NCBI RefSeq assembly: GCF_024211255.1
Contig: NZ_JAMLDY010000017.1
Coordinates: forward strand, 1 to 64,000
DNA length: 64,000 bases
Reading direction: 5' to 3'
DNA from: Sphingomonas liriopis
GTDB taxonomy: Bacteria; Pseudomonadota; Alphaproteobacteria; Sphingomonadales; Sphingomonadaceae
In this document: one piece after another, positions 60,352-64,000 of the stretch
Layout of the letters: every line of letters begins with the position of its first letter
Position numbering within the stretch: the stretch's first letter is position 1
Position numbers and translations under genes: made by a program
Notes under the pieces: model-generated
What the model was told of the DNA's origin: nothing
The model's input: only the letters and a program-made list of their open reading frames with translations
The model's database searches: none

Positions 60352-63213
60352 TCATCGGCGGACCTCGAGCACGACCGGGCCGACGAGCCCGGCGGGAACG
60401 GGCTTGAGCAGCTTGTAGCCCGCCGCCCTGGGATCGATCATCGCGTTCTGCGGCGTGTTCGCGATCGCGATCACCACGTCGTTCGCGCCGGCGCGCACCG
60501 CATCGGTCACGTCGACGCGGAACGGCGCGGTGATGAGCGGCTGGAGCGCGCGGCCGTTGACCGTCACCGTCGCCATGTCGTGGACCGCCCCCAGATCGAG
60601 GACGATCCGCTGCCCGCGCGCCAGCCAGCCCGGCTCGACCTGGAGGCTGCGCCGATAGGTGCCGACGCCCGAGAATGCCGCCAGCCCGTCGACCGAGCGC
60701 CAGTCCCCCAGCGTCGCCGTCGCGACTGGCCTGACATAGGGCTGTCGGCCGCTATGTCCCTCGACGCCGAGCGTCCAGCCCGACGCGGGCAGCGCGACGC
60801 TCTGCACGACGACGGGGGGCGCCACCACCTGCGGACTCGATGCCGGATTGCTCACCAGCAGCGCGCTCTCCCCGCCCGCCAACGGCAGCGCGATGCGCAC
60901 GCCGCCGGGCGCGGCGGTCGCCGCGACCGGCGCGATGGTGCCGTCCATCGCGTTCCAGCGCGTCACCCCGCCCGTCCCCCCCAGGATCATTCCTGCGTCG
61001 CGCGGCGCATCCGACAGATTGTGGACGAACGTCACCGTCCGCGCAGCCACCTTGCGCTGGACATAGACGACGTCGCTGACGCCCGGCGCGGTGAAGGTCA
61101 GGTTCGCGGGCACGCCGGCGGTTCGCAAGGCGGGCACCACCTGCGCGAGGGGCACGACCCTGGCGCCCGCCTTCATTGCAGCGGCCACGGCAGCGCGCAC
61201 GCGGGCGTCGCGGTTGGCCGCGTCGGCGAGGCCTTCCTCGCGTTCGGGCGCGCGATCGGTGAAGATCACGCGCAGCCCGGCCCTGGCGAAGCGTGCAATC
61301 GCCTCCGCGGTTTCCGCGCGGATCCCCGCGATCGGCGGCAGCACCAGCACCGGGTAACGCGCGCCGCCCTTGGCGACGAGCACGCCGCGCTCGACCCGCG
61401 CGTCGCCGATCGCGTCGGGATTGATCCGGTCGAAATCGTAGCCGCCGCTGAGGAACGCCTTCTCGGCCGCCTGCTTGCCCGCGCCGCCATCCTCGATACC
61501 GACGTAATAGCCGGTCTGCCCGTAGAAATAGGCGACCGGGACGATCGGCTGCCCCTGCTGCAGCACCGACTGCATCCGGCCAAGATAGCGCGCGAGCGTC
61601 GGCACGCCGGCCCAGACCGGATTGCTCTCGGTGAACATGGTGCTGAAACCGAGCGCGAAGGGGCTGGGCTGGAATGCATGCCAGCCGGGCCAGCCTCCAT
61701 CGGTGAGGCGATAGTCGTGGCCGTGCACGATCAGGCTGTTCACGCCGCCGGCGAAGATCAGATCGGCGCGCCGCCGCAGCTCGTCGGGCGTGACGTTATA
61801 GGGCCGATCCTTCCACACCAGGCTTTCGGCCGAGACGATGCGGTGCCCGTAAAGGTCCGCGCCGGATCGGGCAAAGCGCATGAAATAGGGATCGCCCTCG
61901 TGGACGAGATCCTCGGTTTCGGGAATATCGACGACGCCATAGCCGCGTACGATGTCGATCGCGCCGCCGTGCGCCTGGAACTTCGCCTTCAGGCCATGCG
62001 CATGGTTCCACGCGACATAAGGCAGGATGAAGCCGTCGAACATCAGGTCGGACACGGTGCGGCGATAATCGGCGCGGACGCGATCCGCGGTGCTGTCCCC
62101 CGCCTGGAAATAGGGCGGCGAGAAATGCTCGCTCCACGCCTGCATCCAGCCCGGCTGCAAGGTCAGCGGCAGATATCGGGTCAGGTCATAGCCGCGACGC
62201 TTGCGGAATTCGGTCAGGAACTGCCGCCCCCAGGGCAGATCCTGCATCAGCTCGAGACTGTCGACGAAGGTCGAGCGGATGCCGACGGGCTTCGTGCCGA
62301 GCGGATCGCCGACGCGCGCGGCGTGTGCGGCGAACGCGCCTGGGTCCATATGGTCGAGGATCAGCTGCGGCCCCTGCCCCGCCGCGCCGAGCACGCCCAT
62401 GTTCGAGGCATATTGCTTGAAGACGAAGACCTGCCATGTCCCCGCAGGCGCCCGCCAGTCGAGCGTGCCGTCGGCCTTCAGCTTGTCGGTCAGAACGACC
62501 GCGCTGGCCGTATCGAGCGTGCCGGAGGCGATGACGTCCTTCCAGGGAGAAAGCTCCACCCCCATCATCGTGCTGGCGTCGGTCTTCAGCTTCGGCGCGG
62601 TGCCGCGCAGCGCGACGACCGCGACGATCTTCGCCTGCGCATCCATCCGCGCCGGCCAGTCCGCCGCGCGCGGATCCTTGACGCGGGGGTCGAACATCGA
62701 GAGCGCGCCGAGCCGCTTGGTGCGGGACGGCAGCGTCAACGTGACCGGCGTACCGGTGCCCCCGGTCACCTCCGTGCGCGCCATCGTCAGTTCGACGAAC
62801 GCCTTTTCGGGCGGGATCGCGAAGCCGCCGCCCGACGGCCAAGCCGATCCTAGCGTATAGTCGAGCGTCAGCCCCCGCGCCGCGGCTGCCTTTGCCGCCG
62901 CGCGGACATGACCGAAAAAGGCGGGTTCGGCATAATCGTTGACCCGCGCCCTCTCGTCGGGCGTCAGGCTCGCGAAATTGGGGCCGAGCGCCTGGATCTC
63001 CGCACCGCCGAAGCCCGCCGCGTCGATGACGCCGATCTCGCGCTCGAGTTCGGGGTCGTTCACTGCGCCGCCCGGCCACCACCAGCGAAAGCGCGGGCGC
63101 GCCTCCTTGGGCGGATTGCGGAACCCGTCTTCCAGCGACTGCGCCGTGGCCGCGGTGCCGGTGAGCATCAGCGCGGCGGCACACGCCCCGGTCATCATCG
63201 CATGGAGGCGCAT
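60352..63213 (-). CDS. GH106-like alpha-L-rhamnosidase
   Basis: The 953-aa exported protein has a signal peptide (MTGACAAALMLTGTAATAQ). A GH106-type N-terminus follows (RPRFRWWWPGGAVNDPELEREIGVIDAAGFGGAEI), then a large TIM-barrel domain and C-terminal beta domains (GVGTYRRSLQVEPGWLARGQRIVLDLG). GH106 members remove L-rhamnose from rhamnogalacturonan or plant glycosides. The gene lies 17 bp after the GH3 gene and 31 bp before GH78. Two rhamnosidases of different families in one operon suggest two rhamnose linkages in the substrate. Confidence 0.85.
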   Translation of the reverse strand: MRLHAMMTGACAAALMLTGTAATAQSLEDGFRNPPKEARPRFRWWWPGGAVNDPELEREIGVIDAAGFGGAEIQALGPNFASLTPDERARVNDYAEPAFFGHVRAAAKAAAARGLTLDYTLGSAWPSGGGFAIPPEKAFVELTMARTEVTGGTGTPVTLTLPSRTKRLGALSMFDPRVKDPRAADWPARMDAQAKIVAVVALRGTAPKLKTDASTMMGVELSPWKDVIASGTLDTASAVVLTDKLKADGTLDWRAPAGTWQVFVFKQYASNMGVLGAAGQGPQLILDHMDPGAFAAHAARVGDPLGTKPVGIRSTFVDSLELMQDLPWGRQFLTEFRKRRGYDLTRYLPLTLQPGWMQAWSEHFSPPYFQAGDSTADRVRADYRRTVSDLMFDGFILPYVAWNHAHGLKAKFQAHGGAIDIVRGYGVVDIPETEDLVHEGDPYFMRFARSGADLYGHRIVSAESLVWKDRPYNVTPDELRRRADLIFAGGVNSLIVHGHDYRLTDGGWPGWHAFQPSPFALGFSTMFTESNPVWAGVPTLARYLGRMQSVLQQGQPIVPVAYFYGQTGYYVGIEDGGAGKQAAEKAFLSGGYDFDRINPDAIGDARVERGVLVAKGGARYPVLVLPPIAGIRAETAEAIARFARAGLRVIFTDRAPEREEGLADAANRDARVRAAVAAAMKAGARVVPLAQVVPALRTAGVPANLTFTAPGVSDVVYVQRKVAARTVTFVHNLSDAPRDAGMILGGTGGVTRWNAMDGTIAPVAATAAPGGVRIALPLAGGESALLVSNPASSPQVVAPPVVVQSVALPASGWTLGVEGHSGRQPYVRPVATATLGDWRSVDGLAAFSGVGTYRRSLQVEPGWLARGQRIVLDLGAVHDMATVTVNGRALQPLITAPFRVDVTDAVRAGANDVVIAIANTPQNAMIDPRAAGYKLLKPVPAGLVGPVVLEVRR

Positions 63214-63230
63214 GGCGGTTCGATCCTTTG

Positions 63231-64000
63231 TCAGGGCTTCAGGGTTTGTTTCGCAAGCTTGACCCGTGCACGAAGCGAAGTCTCCGTCGCCGATGGCCCG
63301 ACCTCGATGCCATAGATGCCGGCCGGCACCACCCAGCGTTGCGCCTTCACATCATAGTCGCCGATCACACGCGGATCGGCGACCACCGACACCTCGCGGG
63401 TTTCGCCCGGCGCCAGCATCGGCTTGCCCCAACCGATCAGTCGCTTGGCCCTGCCCGGCCGGGTCACATAGACCTGCGGTACGTCGGCACCGGCGCGCTG
63501 GCCGGTATTGGTCACCGAAAAGCGCACCGTCAGCGCCTTGCCGCCGCTCGCCGCCAGCCGGTCGTACCGGAAGCTGGTGTAGCTGAGCCCGTGACCGAAG
63601 GGATAAAGCGGGGTCAGCCCCTTGGCCGCATACCAGCGATATCCGGCATCGGCGCCTTCCGGAAAGGTCACCGCGAAGCTCTTGGTGCCCGCCATCAGGC
63701 CATAGGTCGCCCGGGTCGCCGCATCGGCGGGTGCCACGTTGCTGCCCGGCAGGACCGGATTGGGCAGCTGCGCGACGGATGCGGGGAAGGTCACGGGCAA
63801 ATGCCCCGACGGATTGACAGCGCCCGTCAGGACACGCGCGATGGCGTCGCCGCCGCGCTGCCCGGGGAACCACGCCGCCAGGATCGCGGGCACCCGATCG
63901 CGCCAGGGCATCGCCACCGGATTGCCCGTCTCCAGCACGACGACGGTGCGCGGGTTGGCCGCCGCGACCGCCGCGATCAGCGCGTCGGCATTGCCGTCGA
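63231..64000 (-). CDS. GH3 beta-glucosidase, C-terminal part (runs off the window)
   Basis: The reading frame is open to the right edge, so only the last 256 codons are seen. They contain the C-terminal half of the GH3 (alpha/beta)6 sandwich (VVVLETGNPVAMPW, AAWFPGQRGGDAIARVLTGAVNPSGHLPVTFP), the YPFGHGLSYTSFRYDRL loop, and a fibronectin-III-like end domain. These features mark the beta-glucosidase branch of GH3. The catalytic Asp is outside the window. It would remove glucose or a related sugar from the glycoside. Confidence 0.9.
   Translation of the reverse strand, partial: DGNADALIAAVAAANPRTVVVLETGNPVAMPWRDRVPAILAAWFPGQRGGDAIARVLTGAVNPSGHLPVTFPASVAQLPNPVLPGSNVAPADAATRATYGLMAGTKSFAVTFPEGADAGYRWYAAKGLTPLYPFGHGLSYTSFRYDRLAASGGKALTVRFSVTNTGQRAGADVPQVYVTRPGRAKRLIGWGKPMLAPGETREVSVVADPRVIGDYDVKAQRWVVPAGIYGIEVGPSATETSLRARVKLAKQTLKP

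Noticed and set aside
59743..62853. A plus-strand open frame of more than 1000 codons opposite the GH78 and GH106 genes
   Set aside because: It is antisense to two clearly homologous glycosidases, is dominated by Arg, Ala, Asp and Gly, and has no recognisable domain. Long antisense frames are common in GC-rich DNA.
1..64000. tRNA or rRNA genes, CRISPR arrays, phage attachment sites or an origin
   Set aside because: No cloverleaf-like CCA-ended segments, regular short repeats, integrase genes or DnaA-box clusters were noticed on reading. A covariance-model scan would be decisive.

Overview
The window is GC-rich chromosomal or large-replicon DNA that looks like a sphingomonad (Sphingomonas or a close relative in the Alphaproteobacteria). 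This is judged from the density of short-chain dehydrogenases (SDRs), the two long TonB-dependent receptors, and an L-rhamnose gene set of the diketo-hydrolase type described from Sphingomonas. I see no rRNA, tRNA, CRISPR array or replication origin.

Layout. (1) 0-2.3 kb is a decayed tandem, a Rieske oxygenase followed by an SDR. It is cut by two IS5-family elements and ends in a 148-bp foldback MITE. An intact copy lies on the other strand at 21.3-23.3 kb. (2) 2.3-4.3 kb holds an SDR, a 227-aa unknown protein and a small membrane protein. All three have close relatives at 15-17.8 kb. (3) 4.4-13.4 kb is a ruined L-rhamnose cluster. The transporter and one SDR look intact. The lactonase, hydrolase, rhamnonate dehydratase, rhamnose dehydrogenase, lactate dehydrogenase, IclR and LacI genes carry deletions or frameshifts. 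An intact alpha/beta hydrolase and an Lrp/EamA exporter pair sit among them. (4) 13.5-29.4 kb and 34.2-57.9 kb hold a large, mostly intact set resembling steroid or triterpenoid oxidation: a KshA-like Rieske oxygenase, two KstD/fumarate-reductase-type flavoproteins, a 3-alpha-hydroxysteroid-dehydrogenase-like SDR, many other SDRs, a P450, a Baeyer-Villiger monooxygenase, an old-yellow-enzyme reductase, a GMC alcohol oxidase, an ALDH, NTF2-like, SRPBCC, EthD and DUF1214 proteins, a sulfotransferase, an MFS transporter and two TonB receptors. (5) 29.4-34.2 kb is a second decay zone with two acyl-CoA dehydrogenases, a 4-hydroxy-2-oxovalerate aldolase, a TIM-barrel protein and an esterase fragment. 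It also holds two intact tandem Lrp-type regulators and an intact aldo/keto reductase. (6) 57.9-64 kb is a glycosidase operon (GH3, GH106-like, GH78) running off the right edge.

How the genes may work together (inference). The rhamnosidases and beta-glucosidase would strip a rhamnose/glucose glycan, and the oxidative block would attack a polycyclic aglycone, so a saponin-like or steroidal glycoside is a reasonable substrate class. A short motif, TACGCA followed by A/T-rich bases, lies in the promoter region of nearly every intact catabolic operon from 3.9 to 56.4 kb. I do not see it in front of the rhamnose operon or the Lrp/EamA pair. It looks like the operator of one regulon. The tandem Lrp regulators, whose own upstream region carries the motif, are the first candidates to bind it.
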